Positions 1 to 7,800 of a stretch of DNA of 64,000 bases are shown here, piece after piece (within the stretch, counting starts at the first letter, position 1; each line of letters begins with the position of its first letter). A program made the translations under genes and the position numbers. A model generated the notes under the pieces. The model saw only the letters and a program-made list of their open reading frames with translations, had not been told where the DNA came from and ran no database searches. Origin of the DNA: an uncultured Clostridia bacterium (GTDB lineage Bacteria; Bacillota; Clostridia; Christensenellales; Borkfalkiaceae); contig CANRAD010000003.1 in the NCBI GenBank assembly GCA_947628505.1, positions 50,238 through 114,237 on the forward strand. The letters are read 5' to 3'.

Positions 1-368
1 CTGAACACGGCGAGCGCGCGGGAAAATCTGCGCACGTTTTTGGCCTTGGCGCGGAAACTGCAAATAAAGATTATCAAAAGTATAAGCGCAAACGCCGCAT
101 ATGCGCTCATAAGAACGATTGCCGTTATGCCGAGGTCGAGCGAAAGTTTGCTGTACAGCCCCGAAAATATGAGATACGCGCAGTATAATAGGGTGAATAC
201 GGCGCTTATGCTCAAAGTTATAACGTTCACCCGGCGGGCGATAACCGCTCTGTTGGCATACACGTTTTTTATAAAACAGCGTATGTCGAACACGTCCTTT
301 GCCAAAGTGAAGGTCTCTTCGGCGTTTATAGTATGCCGTATTTTGTTCTTTTCCTCGTTTTCTTCCAT
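1..368 (-). CDS. Membrane protein, C-terminus cut by window edge
   Basis: An open frame starts with ATG at 368 and runs off the left edge, so about 122 residues are visible. It begins MEENEEKNKIRHTINAEETF, has a charged N-terminus, and then two hydrophobic stretches at about residues 48-70 and 80-105 that look like membrane helices. The start has a good ribosome site, AAAGGTG, seven bases upstream, overlapping the stop codon of the preceding ABC-F gene (only 11 bases lie between the genes), so the two are probably co-transcribed and coupled. I do not recognise a family, and the missing part prevents a better call. Confidence 0.6.
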   Translation of the reverse strand, partial: MEENEEKNKIRHTINAEETFTLAKDVFDIRCFIKNVYANRAVIARRVNVITLSISAVFTLLYCAYLIFSGLYSKLSLDLGITAIVLMSAYAAFALILLIIFICSFRAKAKNVRRFSRALAVF

Positions 369-379
369 AATTTCACCTT

Positions 380-2251
380 TTAAAGCAATTCGCCGTATTC
401 GGCGTAGAGCTCTTCCGACCTTTTCCCGAGAAATCCCAGCCGCTCGTAGAGCGCGGCCGTCTTTTTGTAGTCGGAAAGCACTGAGCCTTCCGCGAGCTCG
501 GCGTTTATGCTTTTTTCTTCCTCCTCTATTTCAGACAAAAGTTTCTCTATAACCGCCATTCGCTCTTTGCGCTTTGTCTCGGCGGAGCGCTCCTCCCTGG
601 TGCGATGAAACGCGCTTTTGGAGTTGACTGCGGGCAAGGGCGGCTGTTCGGCGGCGGCTTCGCGGTTCTTTATGTTTATGTATTCGTCGTAACCGCAGTC
701 GTAAATTTTCAGTTGACCGCCGTCGATTTCGGCAACCTTTTCGGCGACTGCCGAGAGAAAATATCTGTCGTGCGAGACGAACAGCAACGTGCCGCCGAAC
801 TCTTTCAGAGCGTTTTCGAGGCTCTCCCTCGCGGGGAGGTCGAGATGGTTCGTCGGTTCGTCCAGAACCAGAAAGTTGCCTCTCTCCGCTTCGAGCACGG
901 CAAGCGCGAATTTGGCGCGTTCGCCTCCCGACAGCGATTTGACCTGCTTTTGCATATCCTCTTCGAAAAGTCCGGCGCGGGCGAGCAAAGCGCGAACCTC
1001 GGTTTGCGAAGCTCCCGTGTGCCTGCCGCGAAACTCGGAAAGCACGGTCTCCTCGCCGTTGAGATTCAAGCCCTCCTGATCGTAAAACGCCGGCTTTACG
1101 AATCTGCCCCGCACGACAGCTCTGTTCCCCCGCATTATCTCGCGCAAAAACGTCGTTTTGCCCGCTCCGTTTTCACCGACGAGCGCGACTTTCGCGCCGC
1201 GGGTTATGCGGAAATCAACATTTTTCAAGAGCGTTTTGCCGCCGGCGGAGAGCGTAAGGTCTTTGACCGTCAGCACGTTTTCATAAGGTTTTTCTTCAAA
1301 CGAAAATCCGAAAACGGGAGGCTTGGGCGGCATATAGGGTTTTTCCGGCATATCCATTTTTGCCAGCTTTTTTACTCTGCTCTGCGCGGATTTCGCGGTT
1401 GTTGCGCGCACGATATTCCTGTCCACGTAATCCTGCAAGCGCGCACGCTCCTTTTGCAACGCTTCGTATTCCTTTAAAAGGCGGGCGCGCCTTTGTTCCG
1501 CCAGAATTTTATAAGCCGAATAATTGCCCGGATACGATACGAGCGCGCGGTTTTCGATTTCGAGCGTGCGGGAAACGGTTTTGTCGAGGAAATATCTGTC
1601 GTGCGAAACGACGAGAATCGCGCCCTTGAACGTTTTAAGATAATCTTCGAGCCAGAAAAGCGTTCGCATATCGAGATGATTAGTAGGTTCGTCCAATACG
1701 AGCAAATCCGGCTCTTCGAGCAAAAGTCTGCAAAGTTTCAGACGGGTTTTTTCTCCTCCCGACATAGTGTCGATTACCTGAGAATATCGCGAGGAAAAGC
1801 CCATGCCGTTTAAGACGGTCTTTATTTTAACGTCGACGCCGTAGCTGTCGCGCGAAGAGACGAACTTTTCGAGATTTTCTATTTTCGAGGCGACGGCGGC
1901 GTATTCCGCGCTGCCGTATTCGAGAGCCGAAAGGCGTTCGGAAAGCCGCGAAAGATTTTCCAGAGCCTCATAATCGGCGGAGAACACCTTGCGCATTTCT
2001 CCGTAAGCCGTATTGTCCCCCGCATAGCCGCCGTTCTGTTCGAGATAGCCTATGCGCACGCCGTTTTTTACATATATATCGCCTTTTTCGGGGATAAGGC
2101 CTCCGGTAAGCAATTCAAGAAGGGTTGTTTTTCCCTCGCCGTTCGCGCCTATCAGACCTATGCGCTCGCCCTCGTTCACCGAAAACGATACGTCGGAAAG
2201 TATTACGTTGTCGCCGTAGCCGAAAGTTACATTGTCAAACGAAACGAGCAT
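380..2251 (-). CDS. ABC-F family ATPase with two nucleotide-binding domains (YdiF/Uup type)
   Basis: A 623-residue soluble protein with two ABC domains and no membrane segments, the ABC-F layout. Domain 1 has Walker A GANGEGKTT (residues 35-43), signature MSGGEKTR and Walker B followed by DEPTNHLD. Domain 2 repeats this with GENGAGKTT near residue 360, LSGGERAK and DEPTNHLDL. The linker between them is charged and helical, and the C-terminal 80 residues are a Glu/Lys-rich coiled coil as in YdiF and Uup. ABC-F proteins of this kind act on the ribosome and help stalled or structured translation; some give antibiotic protection, but nothing here identifies a resistance subtype. The gene starts one base after the radical SAM gene stops, so the two form an operon with the next membrane protein. 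Confidence 0.93.
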   Translation of the reverse strand: MLVSFDNVTFGYGDNVILSDVSFSVNEGERIGLIGANGEGKTTLLELLTGGLIPEKGDIYVKNGVRIGYLEQNGGYAGDNTAYGEMRKVFSADYEALENLSRLSERLSALEYGSAEYAAVASKIENLEKFVSSRDSYGVDVKIKTVLNGMGFSSRYSQVIDTMSGGEKTRLKLCRLLLEEPDLLVLDEPTNHLDMRTLFWLEDYLKTFKGAILVVSHDRYFLDKTVSRTLEIENRALVSYPGNYSAYKILAEQRRARLLKEYEALQKERARLQDYVDRNIVRATTAKSAQSRVKKLAKMDMPEKPYMPPKPPVFGFSFEEKPYENVLTVKDLTLSAGGKTLLKNVDFRITRGAKVALVGENGAGKTTFLREIMRGNRAVVRGRFVKPAFYDQEGLNLNGEETVLSEFRGRHTGASQTEVRALLARAGLFEEDMQKQVKSLSGGERAKFALAVLEAERGNFLVLDEPTNHLDLPARESLENALKEFGGTLLFVSHDRYFLSAVAEKVAEIDGGQLKIYDCGYDEYINIKNREAAAEQPPLPAVNSKSAFHRTREERSAETKRKERMAVIEKLLSEIEEEEKSINAELAEGSVLSDYKKTAALYERLGFLGKRSEELYAEYGELL

Positions 2252-2252
2252 A

Positions 2253-3098
2253 TCAATAATCCCAAGATGGTATAAATTTCTCTCCCGAACTCGAAAAATC
2301 CTGAATATATACGTTTTTCAGTCCGTATTCCTCTATCGCCGCGAGCACTTTTCCGTATTCGCGGCGGGTTATCCCGCGCCTCAGCTCGGGGAATTTCCCG
2401 GCCTCTCCGTAAGGGGTGTATTGGCTCATGAGCGAAAAATAAACTTCCGGAAGAGTTGAGACGAACTTTACCACGTTCACTCCGTCGTAAGCCGCCTGCG
2501 GAAGAACCAGATGACGGATGATACAGCCGGAAAGCATTTTGCCGTCGGACATGACAAGCGGTTTTTCCGCCATAAATTCGACCGCGGGAAGGGCGAAATC
2601 GGGGTAATCGGCGCGCTCGGTATACCTCTTCGCAAGCAGCGGATCGGTAAATTTCAAGTCGGTGAGCCACACGTCGACGAAGGCGGACGCCTCTTTGAGC
2701 GCCTGCAAACTTTCATAGCCGTGAGTGTTGTACACTATGGGGATTTTCGGCCTGTAAATAGCGAGAGCTTCGGATATATCCTTTAAATAATGCGTGGGAT
2801 TGACGAGATTTATGTTGTCGGCGCCCATATCTTCGAGCTGTCTGAAAATATCGGCAAGCTCCGCGCGCGTTATGTCCTTGCCGCGCACCGCGCGCGAAAC
2901 TTCGTAATTCTGACAGAATACGCATTTCAACGAACAGCCACAGAAAAATATGCAGCCGCTGCCGTTTTTATATGATATACAAGGCTCTTCGAACGGATGC
3001 AGATAATATTTCGCTATCTTCAAGCCCTTGACGAGGCACGCGCCCGCGCTTTTATCGCGATCGGCGCCGCATGCTATCGGGCACTGTGCGCATTTCAT
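2253..3098 (-). CDS. PflX-like radical SAM protein
   Basis: 281 residues. The N-terminus has a Cys-rich segment (MKCAQCPIACG...CLV), and the radical SAM cluster motif CxxxCxxC is at Cys55, Cys59 and Cys62 (CSLKCVFC). This arrangement is typical of the PflX/COG1313 family, relatives of pyruvate formate-lyase activase whose substrate is unknown. The reaction would start with reductive cleavage of S-adenosylmethionine at a 4Fe-4S cluster. No formate-lyase-like partner lies beside it. The gene has no Shine-Dalgarno sequence, and a -10 TATAAT ends six bases before the ATG, so the message is predicted to be leaderless. It is followed after one base by the ABC-F gene. Confidence 0.85.
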   Translation of the reverse strand: MKCAQCPIACGADRDKSAGACLVKGLKIAKYYLHPFEEPCISYKNGSGCIFFCGCSLKCVFCQNYEVSRAVRGKDITRAELADIFRQLEDMGADNINLVNPTHYLKDISEALAIYRPKIPIVYNTHGYESLQALKEASAFVDVWLTDLKFTDPLLAKRYTERADYPDFALPAVEFMAEKPLVMSDGKMLSGCIIRHLVLPQAAYDGVNVVKFVSTLPEVYFSLMSQYTPYGEAGKFPELRRGITRREYGKVLAAIEEYGLKNVYIQDFSSSGEKFIPSWDY

Positions 3099-3104
3099 AT
3101 TTAC

Positions 3105-3133
3105 ATTATAAAATAAATTTTCGATAAACGCAA
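3105..3133 (-). promoter_or_regulatory. Promoter of the PflX-like gene (leaderless type)
   Basis: On the minus strand TTGCGT (3133-3128), 17-base spacer, TATAAT (3110-3105). Only six bases separate the -10 hexamer from the ATG at 3098, placing the expected transcription start at or next to the start codon. Confidence 0.65.
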
Positions 3134-3140
3134 CATTTGT

Positions 3141-3169
3141 TTGACAATATGAGAGCTAAATGATACAAT
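3141..3169 (+). promoter_or_regulatory. Sigma-A promoter of metK
   Basis: TTGACA (3141-3146), 17-base spacer, TACAAT (3164-3169). It reads into the SAM riboswitch and metK. It is almost back to back with the minus-strand promoter of the PflX-like gene: the -35 elements are eight bases apart. Confidence 0.85.
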
Positions 3170-3178
3170 ACTTTCAAA

Positions 3179-3270
3179 CCTATAAAGAGTGTGCGAGAGA
3201 ACGGCTCTTAGACCACACAGCAACCTGCTTTACGCAAGGTGCTAATGCCGTATCGATGGGGACATAGAAA
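3179..3270 (+). promoter_or_regulatory. SAM riboswitch aptamer (SAM-I superfamily, reduced P4)
   Basis: The leader has the conserved SAM-I core: AGCAACC, then a short P3 hairpin (3223-3228 with 3234-3240), then AAGGTGCTAAT. P1 can form from CTAT 3180-3183 and ATAG 3264-3267. P2 forms from GTGTG 3189-3193 with CACAC 3214-3218, interrupted by a kink-turn-like GA/GA loop, and is capped by AGAG/CTCT. The P2 loop CGG (3202-3204) can make the expected pseudoknot with CCG (3248-3250). The usual P4 hairpin between the core and the 3' P1 strand is nearly absent, as in SAM-IV or SAM-I/IV relatives. Position directly before metK supports an off-switch that senses S-adenosylmethionine. Confidence 0.85.
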
Positions 3271-3275
3271 ACTTT

Positions 3276-3306
3276 CCCCTGCGATTTACCGCGGGGGTTT
3301 TATTTT
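3276..3306 (+). terminator. Expression-platform terminator of the metK riboswitch
   Basis: CCCCTGCG (3276-3283) pairs with CGCGGGGG (3290-3297) and is followed by TTTTATTTT. The bases TCCCC at 3275-3279 can instead pair with GGGGA at 3258-3262 in the 3' part of the aptamer. That alternative hairpin would break the terminator, so ligand binding is predicted to favour termination. Confidence 0.8.
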
Positions 3307-3317
3307 AAGAGGTATTT

Positions 3318-4448
3318 GTGAAGAGATTTTTTACAAGCGAAAGCGTTACCGAAGGACACCCGGATAAACTCTGCGATCAGATTTCAGACGGAATTCTCGA
3401 CGAAATTCTAAAAAACGACAGCGAAGCGAGATGCGCCGTCGAATGTTGCGCGGCATACGACAGAATGCTTATTATGGGCGAAGTCGCCACTTCCCGGAAA
3501 GTGAATTACGAGCGTATAGCGCGCTCTATAATCAAAAAAATAGGATATATTCACGGCTCTTTCGCATACGACAAGTGCAAAATAGACGTGGCCATACACG
3601 AGCAAAGCCCGGATATCGCCATGGGCGTGGTCGGCGGAAGCGATATAGGCGCGGGCGACCAAGGAATGATGTTCGGATACGCTTGCCGCGAAACCGAAGA
3701 GCTGATGCCGCTTCCCATATCGCTCTCGCATAAGCTCGCCAAAAAACTTGCCGACGTGAGAAAAGACGGCGTTCTCCCCTATCTGCGCCCCGACGGGAAA
3801 ACTCAGGTAACCGTTGAATACGAGGATAAAAAACCCGTGAGAGTGGACACCGTTGTCGTATCCGCCCAGCATAACACGAAAGTTTCGCAGGAACAGCTCA
3901 AAGAAGACGTTAAAAAATACGTCATATCCGAAATTCCCGAAGAGCTTTTGGACGACGAAACGAAATACATTATAAATCCTACCGGACGTTTCGAAATAGG
4001 CGGTCCCGAAGGCGACAGCGGACTTACGGGCAGAAAAATCATCGTTGACACCTACGGCGGAAGATGCGCCCACGGCGGCGGGGCTTTTTCGGGCAAGGAC
4101 GCCACGAAAGTAGACCGTTCCGCGGCGTATATGGCAAGATATATCTGCAAAAATCTGGTTGCGGCGGGGCTGTGCGACGAAGTCGAAGTGCAGATAGCCT
4201 ATGCAATAGGCGTTGCCGAGCCCGTTTCGGTGTTTGCAGATACGTTCGGCTCCGGCAAATTACGCGACGACAAACTTGCGGATATAATTAAAAAAGAATT
4301 CGATTTGCGCCCCGCGGCAATAATAAAAACGCTCGGGTTGCGGGCGCCGATATACTCGCAAACGGCGGCTTACGGACACTTCGGCAAGGCGGGTTTGCCT
4401 TGGGAGAGCACACTCAAAGCGGTCGAACTTAAAAAATATTTGAAATAA
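3318..4448 (+). CDS. metK: S-adenosylmethionine synthetase
   Basis: 376 residues; makes S-adenosylmethionine from methionine and ATP in the cytoplasm. The start is GTG with AAGAGGT upstream. Family motifs are complete: [19 protein letters not shown] at the N-terminus (ATP/metal site), [28 protein letters not shown] and the P-loop-like [16 protein letters not shown]. The length is slightly short for the family (usually 380-400) with no missing motif. It stands alone between its riboswitch and a convergent proS, so regulation should be through the upstream SAM-sensing leader. Confidence 0.97.
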   Translation: MKRFFTSESVTEGHPDKLCDQISDGILDEILKNDSEARCAVECCAAYDRMLIMGEVATSRKVNYERIARSIIKKIGYIHGSFAYDKCKIDVAIHEQSPDIAMGVVGGSDIGAGDQGMMFGYACRETEELMPLPISLSHKLAKKLADVRKDGVLPYLRPDGKTQVTVEYEDKKPVRVDTVVVSAQHNTKVSQEQLKEDVKKYVISEIPEELLDDETKYIINPTGRFEIGGPEGDSGLTGRKIIVDTYGGRCAHGGGAFSGKDATKVDRSAAYMARYICKNLVAAGLCDEVEVQIAYAIGVAEPVSVFADTFGSGKLRDDKLADIIKKEFDLRPAAIIKTLGLRAPIYSQTAAYGHFGKAGLPWESTLKAVELKKYLK

Positions 4449-4472
4449 CTCCGAAACCGAAAAAAGAGATGC

Positions 4473-4498
4473 GGCCGGGCGGAAAAATTCCGCCGGCC
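4473..4498 (+). terminator. Probable terminator after metK
   Basis: GGCCGGGCGGAA (4473-4484) pairs with TTCCGCCGGCC (4488-4498) with one bulged G. The T-rich tract (ATTTTTATTGTTTT) starts four bases later. Confidence 0.6.
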
Positions 4499-4634
4499 GT
4501 ACATTTTTATTGTTTTATGTAAGTAAAAATATTCATGCTTTAAGTAATACTCTTCGTTTGTTGTAACAATGTTCACGGCGTTGCATACCGGCAGTATATA
4601 TCGACGGTTTGAAAACAAACAGCAAAAAATCAAA

Positions 4635-4653
4635 GGCGGCCTTTTCGGTCGCC
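4635..4653. terminator. Bidirectional terminator between metK and proS
   Basis: GGCGGCC (4635-4641) and GGTCGCC (4647-4653) form a hairpin with one G-U pair. T tracts follow on both strands, CTTATTTTTT on plus and TTTGATTTTTT on minus, as expected between convergent genes. Confidence 0.7.
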
Positions 4654-4704
4654 CTTATTTTTTAATATCCGATATTGTTATAATCGCGGAAGCCGCCAAA
4701 AAGT

Positions 4705-6132
4705 TTAGTATGCGCGGGCAAAAATTATGACATGTTCCGCTTTTTTGCCGCATATGGCGCATGTTTCGGCGGTTTCGCCCTCCGCAAACACGCGGGCGGT
4801 GGCGGCGGTTTCGGCTTTGACTTTGTCTTCACATTCGCGGCAACCGCACCAACCGGCTTTCACGAAATTGCCGCCCTCCACGCCGTCCAAAATGCCTTTC
4901 ATGTCTTTCGCGTATACAATGCGGCCGTCGCGACGCGCACGCGCCGCTTCCAGCATATCTTTCTGAACGACGTCCAAAAGTCCTTTGACGGTATCCGCGA
5001 TGCCGTCCAGAGAATATTCCTCTTTATTGCATGTATCGCGGCGGAAAATCACGGCCTTGCCGTTTTCAATATCGCGGGGGCCGACCTCTATTCTCAAAGG
5101 CACGCCCTTCATCTCCCACTCGTTGAATTTCCAACCGGGGCTCGCGTCGGAATCGTCAAACTCAACACGTATCGACATTTTTTCGAGTTCCGCCTTGATT
5201 TCGAGGCATTTTTCGATAACTCCGTCCTTCTTTGCGGCAATGGGAATTATGACCGCCTGCACCGGAGCGACTTTGGGGGGAAGCACAAGTCCGCGCCGGT
5301 CGCCGTGCGCCATTATTATTGCGCCTATCAATCGCGTGGAAACGCCCCAGCTCGAAGTATAGGCGTATTTCTGCGAGCCGTCTTTATCGAGAAATTTTAT
5401 ATCGAACGATTTTGCAAAATTCTGGCCGAGATAATGGGACGTGCCGGCTTGCAGACTCTTGCCGTCTTTCATCATGGCCTCCATTCCGAAAGTGGCAACC
5501 GCGCCCGCAAATTTTTCCTTTTCGGTTTTTCTGCCGCATATGACGGGGATTGCGAGAACGTTTTCCGCAAACTCCTTGTACACCCCGAGCATTTTCATCG
5601 TCTCGCCGAGGGCCTCTTCTTCGGTGGCGTGAGCCGTGTGCCCTTCCTGCCATAAAAATTCGGAAGTGCGCAAAAACGGTCTCGTGGTTTTTTCCCAACG
5701 CATGACGTTACACCACTGATTTATCATAATGGGCAAATCGCGGTACGACTGCAACCATTTGGAATACATGCTGCCGAAAATCGTTTCGGACGTGGGGCGT
5801 ATGGCGAGGGGTTCGGACAGCTCTTCGCCGCCGGCGTGAGTTACAACGGCGACTTCCGGAGCAAAGCCCTCCACGTGCTCCGCCTCCTTCGTGAAAAAGC
5901 TCATGGGAATGAGAAGAGGGAAATAGGCGTTTTTGTGCCCCGTCGCTTTAAAGCGCGCGTCGAGCTCCGCCTGTATATTCTCCCAAACGGCATAGCCGTA
6001 AGGCCTTATTACCATAGTGCCTTTTACGGGACCGTAATCCACAAGTTCGGTCTTTAAAACCACGTCGGTATACCACTGCGGAAAGTCCGCGTCTATATCG
6101 GCTATCTGTTCTACGAAATTTTCCTTGCCCAT
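4705..6132 (-). CDS. proS: Prolyl-tRNA synthetase, short archaeal/eukaryotic-like type
   Basis: About 475 residues; charges tRNA-Pro with proline. It lacks the editing insertion of the long bacterial enzyme and has the C-terminal extension with Cys pairs (CGCRECE and CAICG), so it is the short type. Class II motif 2 is RWEKTTRPFLRTSEFLWQEG and motif 3 lies around GVSTRLIGAIIMAHGD. Two ATGs occur six bases apart. I chose the second (6132) because AGAGG sits six bases before it but directly abuts the first (6138). It is divergent from the phosphohexomutase gene. No T-box is seen in the short upstream region. Confidence 0.95.
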   Translation of the reverse strand: MGKENFVEQIADIDADFPQWYTDVVLKTELVDYGPVKGTMVIRPYGYAVWENIQAELDARFKATGHKNAYFPLLIPMSFFTKEAEHVEGFAPEVAVVTHAGGEELSEPLAIRPTSETIFGSMYSKWLQSYRDLPIMINQWCNVMRWEKTTRPFLRTSEFLWQEGHTAHATEEEALGETMKMLGVYKEFAENVLAIPVICGRKTEKEKFAGAVATFGMEAMMKDGKSLQAGTSHYLGQNFAKSFDIKFLDKDGSQKYAYTSSWGVSTRLIGAIIMAHGDRRGLVLPPKVAPVQAVIIPIAAKKDGVIEKCLEIKAELEKMSIRVEFDDSDASPGWKFNEWEMKGVPLRIEVGPRDIENGKAVIFRRDTCNKEEYSLDGIADTVKGLLDVVQKDMLEAARARRDGRIVYAKDMKGILDGVEGGNFVKAGWCGCRECEDKVKAETAATARVFAEGETAETCAICGKKAEHVIIFARAY

Positions 6133-6161
6133 TTCCATCCTCTATGAGTGATATTTACCAG

Positions 6162-6191
6162 ATTATAGCATATTACGCGCGGCAAAATCAA
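6162..6191 (-). promoter_or_regulatory. Promoter of proS
   Basis: On the minus strand TTGATT (6191-6186), 18-base spacer, TATAAT (6167-6162). The leader is about 25 bases and contains the AGAGG ribosome site. Confidence 0.65.
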
Positions 6192-6267
6192 ATTTTTTTG
6201 CGGGCTTGAAGAATTTTAACGACATATTATCCTTCAAAAAATTTATCGGCAACGCTCGGCAAAATAC

Positions 6268-6296
6268 TTGTAATCAACAACTAAATATTGTATAAT
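6268..6296 (+). promoter_or_regulatory. Promoter of the phosphohexomutase gene (leaderless type)
   Basis: TTGTAA (6268-6273), 17-base spacer, TATAAT (6291-6296). The ATG begins at 6304, seven bases after the -10 hexamer, exactly where transcription should start. No ribosome site fits between. Confidence 0.7.
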
Positions 6297-6303
6297 CTTG
6301 TTG

Positions 6304-7797
6304 ATGGATTTTTCCGAGTTGAAAAAACTTAAAAGCGGCACCGATATACGCGGATTCGCTTCCGGGGAAAACATTACGCTGACGGACGAAGCCGTCCGTT
6401 TATTCGTAAAGGCGTTCTGCGCGGAGCTAATGGCGAGCGGGATTGAAAAACCGAGAATCGCGCTCGGACACGATCCGAGAATTTCTTCTTTGCATATCGC
6501 AGAGCTCGCGGCAAACGCCGCTTTGTCGTGCGGGGCGGACGTCGTGTATACGGGGCTCTCTTCAACGCCGTCGATGTTCATACTCTTAAAGGAGAGCGAC
6601 TTCGGCTGCGACGCCTCTTTGATGATAACCGCTTCCCACCTTCCGGCGAACAGAAACGGCCTGAAATTCTTCACCCGCGAGGGCGGCTATTCCTCAAAAG
6701 ACATCGACAAACTCATAGAGACGGCCGCAAAGGGAATTTTCCCGAACGGCCGCGGAGAATACTGCGAGCGCTCGTTCATGGACGAATATTCGCGTATTCT
6801 CGTAAAAAAAGTAGAATCCGAATGTGGAAAAACGCCCTTGAAAGGCAAGAAAATCATAGTTGACGCCGGCAACGGCGCGGGCGGTTTTTTCACGGATAAA
6901 GTGCTTAAACCTCTCGGCGCGGACACGGAAGGCAGTCTGTATCTCGAACCGGACGGGAACTTTCCCAATCATATACCCAATCCCGAGGACAAGGGCGCGA
7001 TAGACTGCCTCTCCTCCGCCGTTTTGAAAAACGGCGCGGACCTCGGAATAATCTTCGACACGGACGTGGACAGAGCCGCGTGCGTCGACAAGGACGGCGA
7101 CGAAATAAACAGAAACAAACTCATCGCTTTGCTTTCGGCGATAATTCTTCCGGCGCGGGGCGGAGTTGTTGTAACGGATTCTGTTACGAGCGCGCATCTC
7201 ACGGAGTTTATAAAAAACTGCGGCGGCGAGCATCTCAGATTCAAACGCGGATACAAAAACGTGATAGACAAGTGCGCCGAACTCAACAAAAACGGCGTGT
7301 ATTCCCCTTTGGCGATAGAGACTTCGGGGCACGCCGCTTTCCCCGAAAACTATTACCTTGACGACGGCGCCTACCTCATAACCAAAGTCCTCGCATGCAT
7401 GGCCGCGCAGTCGAAGAACGGCAAAACGCTTTCGGACCTCATCGCCGGACTTAAATCGCCCGCGGAAGAAAGCGAAATAAGAATAGGCTTTTCAAAGTCG
7501 AGCACGGATTTCGCAAGCGAAGGCAACGCCGTTATAGACGTGCTCAAAAACGAAGCGGAAAAAAGAGCGGATATGCGGCTTGCCGACGACAATTACGAAG
7601 GCGTGAGGATATTTTTCGACAATGGGCTCGCACTCGTAAGAATGAGCGTGCACGATCCCGTTATGCCGATAAACATCGAAAGCGACGAAAAAGGCGGTTG
7701 CGGCGAAATAGCAGAAAAACTTTACGACGTTTTAACGCGTTTCGGATTCCTCGACCTCGAAAATCTCGAAAAATATATTTCCCGACAAGGAGAATAA
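6304..7797 (+). CDS. Phosphomannomutase/phosphoglucomutase family enzyme
   Basis: About 497 residues of the alpha-D-phosphohexomutase superfamily, which moves phosphate between C1 and C6 of hexoses. The phosphoserine loop is TASHLPANRNGLKFF, the metal loop DTDVDR, and the sugar-binding loop ETSGHAAFPENYYLDDGAYL. The TASHLP loop is the subtype often seen in Clostridia and plants. TTG codons lie directly upstream of the ATG at 6304, but the promoter position makes the ATG the natural start of a leaderless message. Transketolase follows after three bases, so the two genes join hexose phosphate conversion with the pentose phosphate pathway. The preferred sugar cannot be told from sequence alone. 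Confidence 0.9.
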   Translation: MDFSELKKLKSGTDIRGFASGENITLTDEAVRLFVKAFCAELMASGIEKPRIALGHDPRISSLHIAELAANAALSCGADVVYTGLSSTPSMFILLKESDFGCDASLMITASHLPANRNGLKFFTREGGYSSKDIDKLIETAAKGIFPNGRGEYCERSFMDEYSRILVKKVESECGKTPLKGKKIIVDAGNGAGGFFTDKVLKPLGADTEGSLYLEPDGNFPNHIPNPEDKGAIDCLSSAVLKNGADLGIIFDTDVDRAACVDKDGDEINRNKLIALLSAIILPARGGVVVTDSVTSAHLTEFIKNCGGEHLRFKRGYKNVIDKCAELNKNGVYSPLAIETSGHAAFPENYYLDDGAYLITKVLACMAAQSKNGKTLSDLIAGLKSPAEESEIRIGFSKSSTDFASEGNAVIDVLKNEAEKRADMRLADDNYEGVRIFFDNGLALVRMSVHDPVMPINIESDEKGGCGEIAEKLYDVLTRFGFLDLENLEKYISRQGE

Positions 7798-7800
7798 AAT

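Noticed and set aside
6139..6160. A T-box in front of proS
   Set aside because: The region between the promoter and the start is only about 25 bases, too short for a T-box, and no GGTGGNACCGCG motif is present.
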